DNA of 64,000 nt from Nephromyces sp. MM_2019 (Eukaryota; Apicomplexa; Aconoidasida; Nephromycida). Every line of letters begins with the position of its first letter. The stretch's first letter is position 1. Positions 30,754-41,380 of this stretch are shown here, piece by piece. The position numbers and the translations under genes were made by a program. Under the pieces are notes generated by a model. That model was not told the origin of the DNA. It made no database searches and saw only the letters and a program-made list of their open reading frames with translations. The stretch lies in the NCBI GenBank assembly GCA_015657535.1, contig JADHZB010000706.1:64680-128679 (forward strand), in the 5' to 3' direction.

Positions 30754-31277
30754 TTACTTTTTGGCTTTTCCCTTTGCCAGAGACGATGTTACCGCAGCTG
30801 CCACTTTCTTAGGCGCCTTTTTTACAGTTTTCTTAGTTACCTTGGAGACTTTTTTCGCGACTGCAGATTGGGCAGGACTCTTAGGTATTTCGACTTCAGC
30901 ACTTGCAGGACTCGGAACTTTTTTCCTAAAGAGAAAATATAAACATAAAAAGTCTGATGAAAAAAATATTCAGTCAAAAAGAAATAAACATTTAAAGGTG
31001 CCAGGTGATTTATACCTCAAATAATTTTATTTGCTAAGGACAGCAGCGCAGCAGAACTTTTCTGCTTAACAGTCATATATCTTTCGATTTATAATAGAAA
31101 TTGGAGGCTTACAAGATCAAAATTATTTAGCGAATAAGCTCACCTAGGTACCACCAAGGTTTTTCGGTTCATCGACCCCTTCAAAACCTTCTTTACCTTG
31201 GTCTTTGCCTTAGCCTTAGCCTTTAAGGGTTTCTTGGTCACCGCGTTGACCTTCCCTGCTGCTTTAGAGGCAACCAT
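30754..31277 (-). CDS. Small lysine/alanine-rich histone H1-like protein
   Basis: Two minus-strand exons, 31277-31144 and 30925-30754, join at phase 2 to give 101 residues. The protein is almost entirely Lys, Ala, Val, Pro and Ser, with repeated AK, KK and KAP units (for example KAKAKAKTKVKK early and KKAPKKVAAA late). One more acidic patch, ASAEVEIPKSPAQS, lies in the middle and includes an SP dipeptide, a possible kinase site. This is the composition of the DNA-binding tail of linker histone H1. No winged-helix globular domain is present, as in the short H1-like proteins known from several protists. The ATG at 31277 is the first in a good context (AAG before it). A nuclear, chromatin-compacting role is inferred from composition; a basic nucleolar or ribosomal-accessory protein is an alternative. 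Confidence 0.75.
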
Positions 31278-31530
31278 CTTAGAAAAAAAAAATTTCAACT
31301 GCGCACACGCGAGATAAACAACTGACAAGCAGTTAGACTCTTACTCCTTCTCTACTTGACAACAAGGATACAAAGGTTCAAGACACAAGGTCCTAGTATT
31401 CCCAGGCTTCAGAATCTTCTTTAGGGCATCAAACTCAGTTGCAAAAAAATTTATCAGCGCGAAAAATAGGGTAATTATTTTGGAGACGTTGAAAAGTTTT
31501 CTTTTTCGCGGATAGAACAACGAAATAAAA

Positions 31531-31716
31531 CATCTGCGGGGGCTGGTGCGCGCATCGTTAAGACCCGTGTTGCTGCAATGTCGTAAGACAGCGGGGGGAA
31601 ATCTTATGTGGACCGAAGGGAGAACACGTTGTGCTTATGCTTGGGGCGAAGTTGAGAGTGGGGACATTGGAACGGCCTCTTACCACAGAGAGCAGTGCGT
31701 CGCCCATCACTCATAG
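31531..31716. other. GC-rich patch upstream of the H1-like gene
   Basis: Base composition rises well above that of the surroundings, with runs such as GCGGGGGCTGGTGCGCGC. It contains a 36-codon plus-strand frame (31606-31716) opening with ATG. The patch sits about 250 bases upstream of the minus-strand H1-like ATG and at the left edge of the T-rich plus-strand tract, so a promoter or 5' untranslated region is plausible (inference). Confidence 0.3.
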
Positions 31717-32127
31717 CCGTTGGGTGTTAGTTACCCTTTTTTACTTGCCAACTTTTCAATAGTTTCCTACGCCAACGCTCTTTTTTAGCGCTAATATGTC
31801 ATGGAAAACATACCGCGTAATCTGCACGAAGTTTCTTCGTTAAAAAAATTATGAACTTGCCACGTAAGCAGCTTCCTGGTGACTAATGCGTTCATGGTCA
31901 TCATTCGGCTGTGCAGGCGACGTTATTTTATTGCAATAAAAGGTTTTTGAAGTTGATAAGCTATTTAGCCAATTATGATATTAGGTTTTACCTCACTATT
32001 GAATTGTCGACTTGTCCTCCAGATATTGAGGTTTTCCAGCAGCTTTCAAGTCGATGAAGGTGATGTATGATAACACTTTTAAGAGTGTTTGGCCGTGAGT
32101 GTAAAAAGAAGATCCTGATGTGTATGA

Positions 32128-32169
32128 TATGCTTGCCCCATACCGTTTATGGTATGCTTACCCCATACC
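32128..32169. repeat. Direct 17-bp repeat with a small hairpin
   Basis: Two near-identical 17-base copies, 32128-32144 and 32153-32169, differ at one base (TATGCTTG/ACCCCATACC). The end of the first copy (CATACC, 32139-32144) and GGTATG (32151-32156) can pair around a 6-base loop. Confidence 0.7.
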
Positions 32170-34733
32170 AAATATTGCGCTTCATTGCCTTATCCTCTAG
32201 ACTGGGGAGAATAAAGTGATGGGTGCGCGTGTATCGCTCCATGAATGCGGTAACCAACATATATTTTGTGCACCCTTCGATGATTTCTTTACAATCTTTT
32301 AACGAAATTTCGCACTTTTTGGGCGTAAGTCGTGGGCAATAATCGGGATAGTAAGAGGAAATGAGGTTGAGAAAACTTGCATACTAATCAATTTTCTTTT
32401 TTAGATTATTGGCTTGTTTCCAATGATAGAATGTTCCGAAAATCTTGTTTCTGTTAAGCAGGAAAGTGCTTCTGATGGATGTCTTTTTTTTTAACTCGTA
32501 GCGTAGCCCGTATATAGGAAATCCCTAACTTGTGGCTTTACTTTCCTGTCGTTATCTTTATTTCTGCCAATTAGGTATGCATGGATGAGATCTGCAGCAG
32601 TCATCTTAATTGGTAGTTTGGCTTACTTCTGAACTTGATAAATTCTTAGGAAGATTTTTTTTTCTATTTTTCCTATTAATTGTATGTAAGACATGATATT
32701 TCAAGTTGATGTTGTGAATTTTGTATTCCTGTGATGAAAGTGTAATTGTGCTTGCACCTCGCTTGTGTGCGCTGAGATATTTTGGCTCATAGATATTCAA
32801 GGCAGAATAATTGCTTGTTTGTAGATCATTTTGTACCCAATCTGGAATTTTTTAAAAACATAATTTTTAGGCATGCAGGAATCCAAAGGGTGGTTTATTA
32901 TATTTTATAAGTATAGTAATATAATACTATTAGGGGGCGGTATATTATGTCTGGATGGACTGATTTATGGTGTAGATATTTAACTGAAAAAGAAATAACT
33001 ATATCTGGACTTGCTTCATATAGCGATGTAATAAATATCCTTCAAGCTCAATTGGAACCAGCGACACTCTGGTTGGCAGCCAGATGCTCTAACCTTCCGT
33101 GTTACTGTGGTACGATTATAAGATTTGTGGGTTGTTTTTTTTGTTTTGTAAAGCTGGTGATACTAGGTATAGTTGGTATTTTTTAATAAAATTAATCTTT
33201 ATTTTCTGCAATGTATAATACCATCCCCGTTCTCTCTACTTTTGTTATACATGCTGTATAACATTCATTTTGATACTATTGTGATTGAATATGATGTACA
33301 TCTGGACACCGCGCATCCGATGGCAACTTCTCATCGGCCGCTTGAATCTAGTTTCTTTTATTACGAAGGCTGAAGTATAATAGATAATTTTTTGTATGTT
33401 ATTTGATGCATAATTCTTGGTATAGCTGAGAATTTTTAGACTAATAGGCATTTTTGACATTTCTTGAGGTTGAAGCTTAGCTTCTGTGTCTGAAATGATG
33501 CCATTACGTCATATATCATTCTATGTAGTAACGCCTCATAGTAGCAAAGTTTTTGACCCCGTGTTTTTCTTTAAGAAATTTTTTTTTGCTGATTGCTAGT
33601 TCTGATGCTTCATGGGTTAACTGAAGGCTAGTTATGATGCCCTGGAATAATAGGCTTATTTGCACCTTCACGTTACGTTTTTCTGCGGGTAAATTTTGCC
33701 CGTAGATACTGCTGCAATCGGCTTGGCTATTTGGCAGATTCCTTAGAATATCAATTCGCGTGGTGTTTTGACTAACGCTTATAGTTATGCACGTAATTTG
33801 TACTGTGGGATTGGTGCAGAAATCCCTGGATGTCAACTTCTAACACAAGTTTTGTGAACGAACTTACGTTCTCGTCATTGATGTGCTGTGATACTCTCTT
33901 TTATGACTTGTTCAGGCTCCTTTATGATAGTTTAAATTTTGCAGGAAAGGCTCATCTTAGTAATGCTACGATAGTCTTTCTTATAATTTAAATGCTTTAA
34001 GGCATTAAAATATTCTAATCAAATATCGCTTTACATGAGTATTAAACGGGAGTAACTCACCTAAGATTAATGGCTTCTAGCTGCCTTCAGATGCTGTGAA
34101 TGTTGTCTCCTATTATATGATGATGTAGAACACGGCCAACAAATGCGCGGTACCTAGTTTTCATCCTAGCGACCTCTTCGTCTGTAATTATGCATATGGG
34201 ATTCTTGATGACCCAAGCTTTAAATCTATACGGGAAGCTGAATTTTTGTATTAGAAGTTCGCATTAAAGAGGTGTTGTAGTTTCAACGATTATCCACGAA
34301 TAAATGTTGCCCTCTTAAAAAAAATGTTTTATCTCAATACGCTGTTTGTAGCCGGGTGCGACTATAGCATGCCATTAAAAGAATAACGCCTCTACTGTGG
34401 CTTTTTTCCGTTAATTTTGTACTGATTTAAGCGACAGGGCTGTCGTCGATGTGGAGCAGTTTTGCCGTAAGGCAAGGCTTAATGTTCCATGAATCTGTTG
34501 CAGCGGAGCTATAGTAACGCTTGTAATATGCTAGGTCACGTTGCTCTAGTATGCTAGCAATTCCATGGACACAGGTTGAAAGCTTGTTCTTTGATTCTCT
34601 GCAGCAGCTGAAACTACTGTGCACTTGCACGTATTATAAGCTCTCTTTTGGCCGTATAAGATATAGTTATCCTTCTATGGGACCTCAGCAATTAAGCTTT
34701 TTAAAATAGGTGACTTTGTAAGTAGGAATACGA

Positions 34734-35045
34734 TTGAAAGCATTTACGCAGGGTTCTAAACTTTGGCGAGGCAACGGCAGGGTTTTTCGTAAGGGCCTCT
34801 CGTTACCTCGTGGAAAGCTTGTAGTACTTCATCCTCTAGGGGTTATTAAGATGATTGATCCCTTAGATGCTCACGAAATGTCTATTATTTATGGGTTAGT
34901 AGCGGTTGAACTTGGCTCACTTCGTTGCTCTTGGGTCGAGACTGGGCATGAAAATTTAGTCCTTAAGTGTCTGATTTTCCCAAATGGTGCCCTAGGATCT
35001 TGCTTATCGCGTCGCTGTGTGCATCCAAAGTGGCCTGCAGTTTAA
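34734..35045 (+). other. Unassigned open frame, 103 codons
   Basis: An open frame beginning at a TTG with fairly balanced amino-acid use, including GKLVVLHPLGVIKMIDP and HENLVLKCLIFPNGALG. No family is recognised and no splice partner was found. It may be an exon of an unknown gene or a chance frame. Confidence 0.15.
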
Positions 35046-38000
35046 TGATTAGGGGCTATTTAGGCGTATTGAGCTGGAGTAAGGCACTAATGACCTCGAG
35101 TTTCTCATTAATAATTGATCTACCGCGGTGCTGCGGTACTATCTGACAGACATCTCACTGCCGTTGTCCTAGGCTTTAATATTTTGCAGCTTTATCACAT
35201 TCCTGGTAAATTACTTCTGCCTTGTCCTTATTACGATGTTTACCATTTTGTTACTTCGGTAGCTGATGCTAATCGTGGCTGAACCCTGGAACTGGGTATG
35301 CCCAGTTCGTGTGTGCTCCTCTTCACTTTATCGTATGGAAGCGTGGTCGGCGTGAATTTGTCTAAACTGGTACGTCGTGGCTGATGTGATGCGCAGAGCT
35401 TGATAGTGCGTTAACTCGCCCTAGGAAATATAGGCACAACGCAAGCGGCCAATCGTAGAATCCACTGATAAAAAAGCTATATAATAGATAGAGTAAGCAG
35501 TATTACTCCAAGGATTGTGCAGGTGAATGCTAGAGCGTCCCCCATGGTATGATCCTGGTAGCTTGTTCGATGCGACAAAGTTGCTGTGGCTACTATTATA
35601 GCTCCCTTCAAGAGGATCTCTGCTTAACGTGCTATTCTTTCAAAAAAATTGCCTTAGACAATGGAAGGATGAATAAAGAAATTCGCTAGGGAGCTATTTT
35701 GATGACTTTAATTGCTCCCTCATTGCTTTATAGAGGTGGACAATGTGCGAGGGGAAGACCTCGTCGAAAGGTGCTAATTAGCGCGCTGTTCGGTGCTGAG
35801 GGTGGATTGAAACAATTGAGAGTTTCAAGGTTCTCATTCAAAAAGACTTGAAATGCATGGAAACTGGCTGCAGATTATATTCCACAGAATTCTTTTTGTT
35901 TTCTAACCGCATGAATGTTTTCTACCGACACTACCTTAGTAATTTATTGCTGCTAATTAGCATTTACTACGTTCGGAGTTCTCCAAGCTCAATGCCATGC
36001 AGCTATGCACACGATAGCCTAAACATTGATTCCATGCTGAGCAGAAACATGAAATTACCCCATACAGTACATGCTTTAACGTCTTATTCTTAGTAGTGCC
36101 TGGTTTTATTGTACGTTGCGGGTGCGTTGTCTGCAGCCCATTCGAAATGTACAACTGCTTTGATACCAGTATTTCAGGGTTTTTCAATCCTGTGGAAATT
36201 ATTCCCTGAAGAATGGTATTACTGCCATATTGCTTTGGCAGGCCTTCGGCTCGTCTTAGCGCAGCTGTTCACAAGTCGTAAAGTTAGGATGATGGTAACA
36301 GATTCTGCAGGTCAATTATAGAGCACAGCGGTAATTCAAGTAGAGCTGCCTTATTGTCAGATGCCAGTTTAACTTAATTATGCACGCGACCCTCTCGTGA
36401 AGAGCCGTACTAAAATTATGGTGCCGAAGCAAAAATAGATCAAGTGCTCAGATTTATTTTAAAACACTTTTGGAAGCAGTATGGGGACTCGTTCATAAAT
36501 TATATGCTTCCAGGTTTTTGAATACTTTCGAGTGAGTAGCTGTATTTTTTCTGCATCCTTCTACTACCGGACGTAGCCATTGAATTGGAAGCTCTACACG
36601 GGTCAACACTCTGACTTGAATGCCATGAACCAATGCATTCTGTTTTGTTTCTTCCGCTATCATAACAGGGATGAAAGCTGCTTGGAACCACAATTTTTTG
36701 CATTAATGGAAACCCGCTAACTCATACGGGGGTTACAGTAAACTTGGGCGCGAAATTCTTGCATAAGCATCATGCGTTCTCATATTGGGCGTGATGGTGG
36801 CAGCTTCAGGCCATAATACATGTGCAAAAGCATAGTGTAAGCTACACAATCACATTCCGGCAATATAGGGAATTTTACAGTAGGACTCAAAAGTGGCAGT
36901 GCCTGTTTCTTCAACCGAGAAATTACTCCATTATAGATAGTTGTTCACATGCAACGTTTTATTTTGGACAGAAGTATACTAGGAACCGCAGAAGTTTCGA
37001 TAATTAAGTTTCTTAGTTTACGTGATGACTTCAAGAATGTTTTCATAAAATTGATTGCTCCTGATACGTTATGCAATTGCAGGCCGGAGAAAATTTAGCA
37101 CTCGGCTTGAGAGCAATATTATAATAATGGTGATAACTAGCGGCATCTCTCTGGATACCCCGCTGGTAGCTCTGCGATCGGTCTCCCATCTTGCGTTCTT
37201 TGAGAACGAAGTACAGATTTGCAACGTAAAACCTGCCACAGCGCATTGACATCGGTCTACTCTGGGCTGCCTGATACTTCGTGTTCAAATTCTCACTTAC
37301 TGCTACTGTATTCCCGTAATCATTTGATAAAAAATATATTCAGCCTCCGCAATATCTTTTGCTGATCCGCAGCGCAGTATACCAAATGATTTATAGCTTG
37401 TCATTGGCGTCTCGTTGAGTTTCGAGAATCGATGTTTCAACTATGAGTGCGCGTCATTTCGCCTTATGTCACGAGTTCACATGAAGTGGCCTACAAAATT
37501 CAGATTGTTTATAAATCAGAGGCTAAGCAGGAGGCTATCTCCAACGTTATAATGTTCATCTAAATATAAGGGATGATGATAAAGCACTGGTTGCCCATAG
37601 GATGGCTGCACATAAGCAAGAAGTTAGCGAAATGATGCTCTTTCTCGCATAATCGAATAGAGTGCGCACTGTTTCTTTTATCTTAATTTATGATGGGGAC
37701 ATATACGGTCCAATTTTTTCCAGAATAGTTCAGTTTAAAGTTGCGCTCAAAATATTACCTGTTTTTTGTCGAAACATCCTAGGATGCACGTTGAGGCGCA
37801 TTATCATTACGATTAGTGCTGCATATCCATGCTATTTAGCTATTTTGCACTTTTCTGTATGTCATAGTTGCTTCAGAAATGTGAATTCTGTTTTAAAGTT
37901 GACAGTTTATCTTCTACAAAGCGCATGCTCGTTGCGCAATGAAAAAGAACTAAAGGCTGGGTATCACCCTTCGATAACGCTGACAATGCTACAGCTGTTA

Positions 38001-38447
38001 GCATTCTTCCCCGTTTACACCTAGTTTAGATATTACTATGTACCACACCATTTAACTTGCGCCAGAATTTTTTACGAAGAGTTGACTGAAGTATTCGGCT
38101 TCTATGTAACCAAAATGTATAGTTTTCGTTCTTTGGAAAAAACTGCGTTATAATTACATACCAGAGTAGCTTCTATCGCATCACAGTAGTAGTTGGGCTA
38201 TATTTTCAAGTTTTAGCTTGCTTCATCGGTCAAGGGTGTGAAATAACCCACTTTGAAAGTTTAGTAGTGAATCTGCTACATAGTTATTAATCACAGATGT
38301 TGGAATCGTTGAAAATTTTGAGGGATGGCGCAGTGAGCGCTAATTTCCTGCATACTAATTTATCTTAAAATAAATTATTTCCAATGTAATGCGGTAATTT
38401 CGTAGTTTTGTGTAAACCGAAGAATCCCAGGGTGGTCTAAAAAAGTA

Positions 38448-38600
38448 TCATATACCTTTACTTGCTTCTTTTCCTTTCATCCATATAGCGAAATTTCGTT
38501 TGTTGTGATCTCCATGAATTTCCAGCACGGCTACCTCGTCAAAATTTCGCTGTTCTTGCTTCTGCAATTCACCGGTATATTTCTTCAGAAGCTGGGTCAT
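38448..38600 (-). CDS. Small unassigned ORF divergent from UBA3 (50 aa)
   Basis: An ATG-initiated frame of 50 residues, beginning MTQLLKKYTGELQKQEQ and containing VLEIHGDHNKRNFAIWMKG. It has the charged, mixed composition of real coding sequence, and its ATG is only 15 bases from the first in-frame ATG of UBA3 on the other strand. The bases before its ATG (TTTGCTTCCAG) would also work as a 3' splice acceptor, so it could be an internal exon. No family is recognised. It might be a complete small protein, an exon of a larger minus-strand gene, or antisense to a UBA3 leader exon. Confidence 0.3.
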   Translation of the reverse strand: MTQLLKKYTGELQKQEQRNFDEVAVLEIHGDHNKRNFAIWMKGKEASKGI

Positions 38601-38615
38601 CTGGAAGCAAACATA

Positions 38616-41349
38616 ATGGTCATAGTTTTGGGTTCAGGAGGGCTAGGTGAGCAAGTGCCTATGCGTTGGAATTTTCCAGGGTGAAATAGCAAATTTAATG
38701 GGTGTACCCAAGAGGAGCAAACTTAGCGTCTTTTTTTCACGTTTAGGATACAAAGGCAATTGCCATTCCTGAACTTAAGGACTCTAATATTTTGAAATTT
38801 ATAACCTTTTACTAGAGAAGTTTTCTCCTAGCCCCCGTGACTCTGAGGGAAGCCTGTAGTAATATTAGGGAGATAAATAACTTTATTTTCAGAGGCGAGC
38901 TAATGCTTTTTATTTCTGAGGATGATTTTAAGATTAAGTATTTCCCTCGAGTATGCGAGTAGTATGATGCATTAGCCTCTTTAAAATTGATGACTTTACC
39001 ATTTTAATAGTTATTCTTCCAATTTTTTATGGAATTGGAACTAAATTTGGTTATATTTTCATTCCCCAAAATAGGTCCTAATTGGCTGACTGGTTTAGTT
39101 TACAGCTTCTAAACTGTTTCATCTTATTTTTCAGGTTGTGAGATTTTGAAGAATCTTGTGATGAATGGATTTAAGACAATCCATTTAGTTGATATGGACA
39201 CTGTTGAGCTATCGAACCTTAATCGGCAATTTTTGTTCACGTGAGATTTTTACGTTTTCGGACAGCGATAAGCCCTTTGGGCTTCATGGCTCATGGAATT
39301 GGTGTATGACTCCATCTTATGCTTTAGCTTAAAGCAAGTTCATAAATTTAAGTAAATTTTTACAGTGTGCTCCACGTTAAGACTTGTACCACTTTTATTC
39401 CGGTTTTCAATCTGAGAAGCAGAAAATTCAGATAAATAAATGACTAGCTGATTTTTTTGAGCTGAGATTTCCATCACGAGCTGAACATGCTTCTTAATGA
39501 CTTTACACCATTTTAAGTTTATTGTGCTACGCTCGTAGGGAAAAGACTCCCTGTTACATCACTATTCCTACTTCAATTTTCCATTTTTTTGCTTCAAATA
39601 TAATGTACTAAGGTTAGTTTTTTTGTGTGTATTAAAAGCGATTCTTGTGTGCTTTTCAATCTAAAGAAGCTCCTATAGACTATATTCTCGTTTGGAAAAC
39701 ACCTCATGGCTTCTTTATGAGCTTGCTTGATATATCCGTCAGATCAATTTTTAATTATTTTAAAACTTTTTATTTTTGAGGTCTTTTTTTAGATTTCTTA
39801 ATAGAGAATTGAGTATCTTTAGCAATTAATTTTTTTACTCCATTTGATCAAATTTCTTCTTCTTCAATGACAATTTATGCATTGATAGATATTATCGTAA
39901 TTTATGATTTCTTGATATAATCAAAAGAATATTTTTTCAGTTTTTATCCAAGCTTTTACTTTAGAAATTTCATCTGTTTAGGGACGCATTTATAAATTTT
40001 TAGAAATATTCAAGGAGAAAAAGGAGAAATGAACATTAAGAAGAAGGTTAATTTTTGCTTGGTGTGCTGAAATTAATCCGTGGATTATGCTTTAGCACTC
40101 TTGCATCCCAAATTTTCAACACGCTCGAAATTTTCCCCACCATGATGCTGCATAGGCATCATTTCTATTCTGTGTTTTAAACGCTGTAAATGAGGAGAAC
40201 TCATTTTTCTCCAACTGAAACATGGCATTTAGTACTTTACAGTGCGAAAGATGTTGGCAAGCCGAAGGTGAAAGTTGCTGCGGATTTCATAAATCGTCAA
40301 TTTGCTCATTTTGGGGTCCGAGTATTTCCGTGAGTTCTATAATGCTCTATATTCTTGAATTTCACACTACTGCAAATTGCTTACAGTAAAATTAGAGAAA
40401 TTTCATCCGCAAACTGCAATTTTTGATACTAAGTTGTAAGAAAAAACAAAATACCTGCATCAGCTGTTTTTTTTTAAATTCTCACTAACTCGCGTCATCA
40501 GCTGAATCGCTGCTTCTTTAAAATTATAGGTTACTTGTGGTGTCATTTTCAGGGCTAATTTACCTTAGTTCGATTAGCTCTGAATATATATTTATATATG
40601 TGGAAAAAATCTTCTTCTCTCGCTGATTTTAAAGTTTTTGAAAAATTACTGTAACTCCGTCTGAATCGCACAAATTTAGCTTTCAGGAACAAGCGAATGC
40701 CTTGGTTTCTGCCAATTAAATTGCTGAATTATCCGTTACTTTTCGGTTTTCATTCCAAATACACCCCAAAAAAATGTGGCTCATCTTCATTATTTTTTTC
40801 TGTGCTGCCTCGCAGCTTTAAAAATATTATTCCACACACAGAGTCGTATTTTTTGTGCGAAACTGAAAATGTAGCAAGCTGTAAGAATCCTGAGCTGATT
40901 GATGCATGACTGGTATAAAGATGAAGATTTAGAAAAAATCCTTCAAAAAATGATAAATGTGTCCTTATATACGAAATTTAGGCACTACTGCAAGATTCAG
41001 AGCTTGGAGGTATCATTCTACTCTCAATTTAGTTTGATATTTGGAGGCCTCGATAATGTAGAGTCGAGGAGATGGATAAACTCTCTAATTCATTCAATGG
41101 TAAGACTGATCACTCTGGCTACTATGTGAGAAGATGCAATGATTGCAGATTTTTTGGAAGTTTCAAATGAAGTAAAACCCTTTATGATGATTACTATTAT
41201 AGTTTGTGTTGTGTGTGTATCTTTTTTTTTCTTTTTTTTCAATAGAGTTAATTTGAGATTACTTTTTACTTTACTTTGAGGGAGTCCAACTTAATTTTTT
41301 GCCGTGCTGATCTTCCCCAATTTTAGGCTTAAACCTCTCTGTCTGTGTG

Positions 41350-41380
<31 letters not shown>

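Larger units (their letters stand above)
31278..38447. other. Long region without a recognised gene; T-rich from about 31.74 to 34 kb
   Basis: About 7.2 kb between the H1-like start and the minus-strand ORF beside UBA3. The stretch 31.74-34.0 kb is T-rich on the plus strand, like the UBA3 introns, and has exon-like open stretches after good acceptors (from 32405 and around 32932-33170). This suggests an unrecognised plus-strand gene, but no domain could be named. The right half (34-38 kb) has mixed composition with scattered open frames up to about 120 codons, none recognisable. Confidence 0.35.

Noticed and set aside
33040..33130. Possible tRNA (GTTGGCAGCCAGATGCTCTA-like arm)
   Set aside because: No matching acceptor stem or T-arm (GTTCRANNC) could be found in register.
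37662..38024. 120-codon plus-strand open frame before UBA3
   Set aside because: It opens with TTG, is hydrophobic without a clear topology, and could not be joined in frame to UBA3 or to any family.
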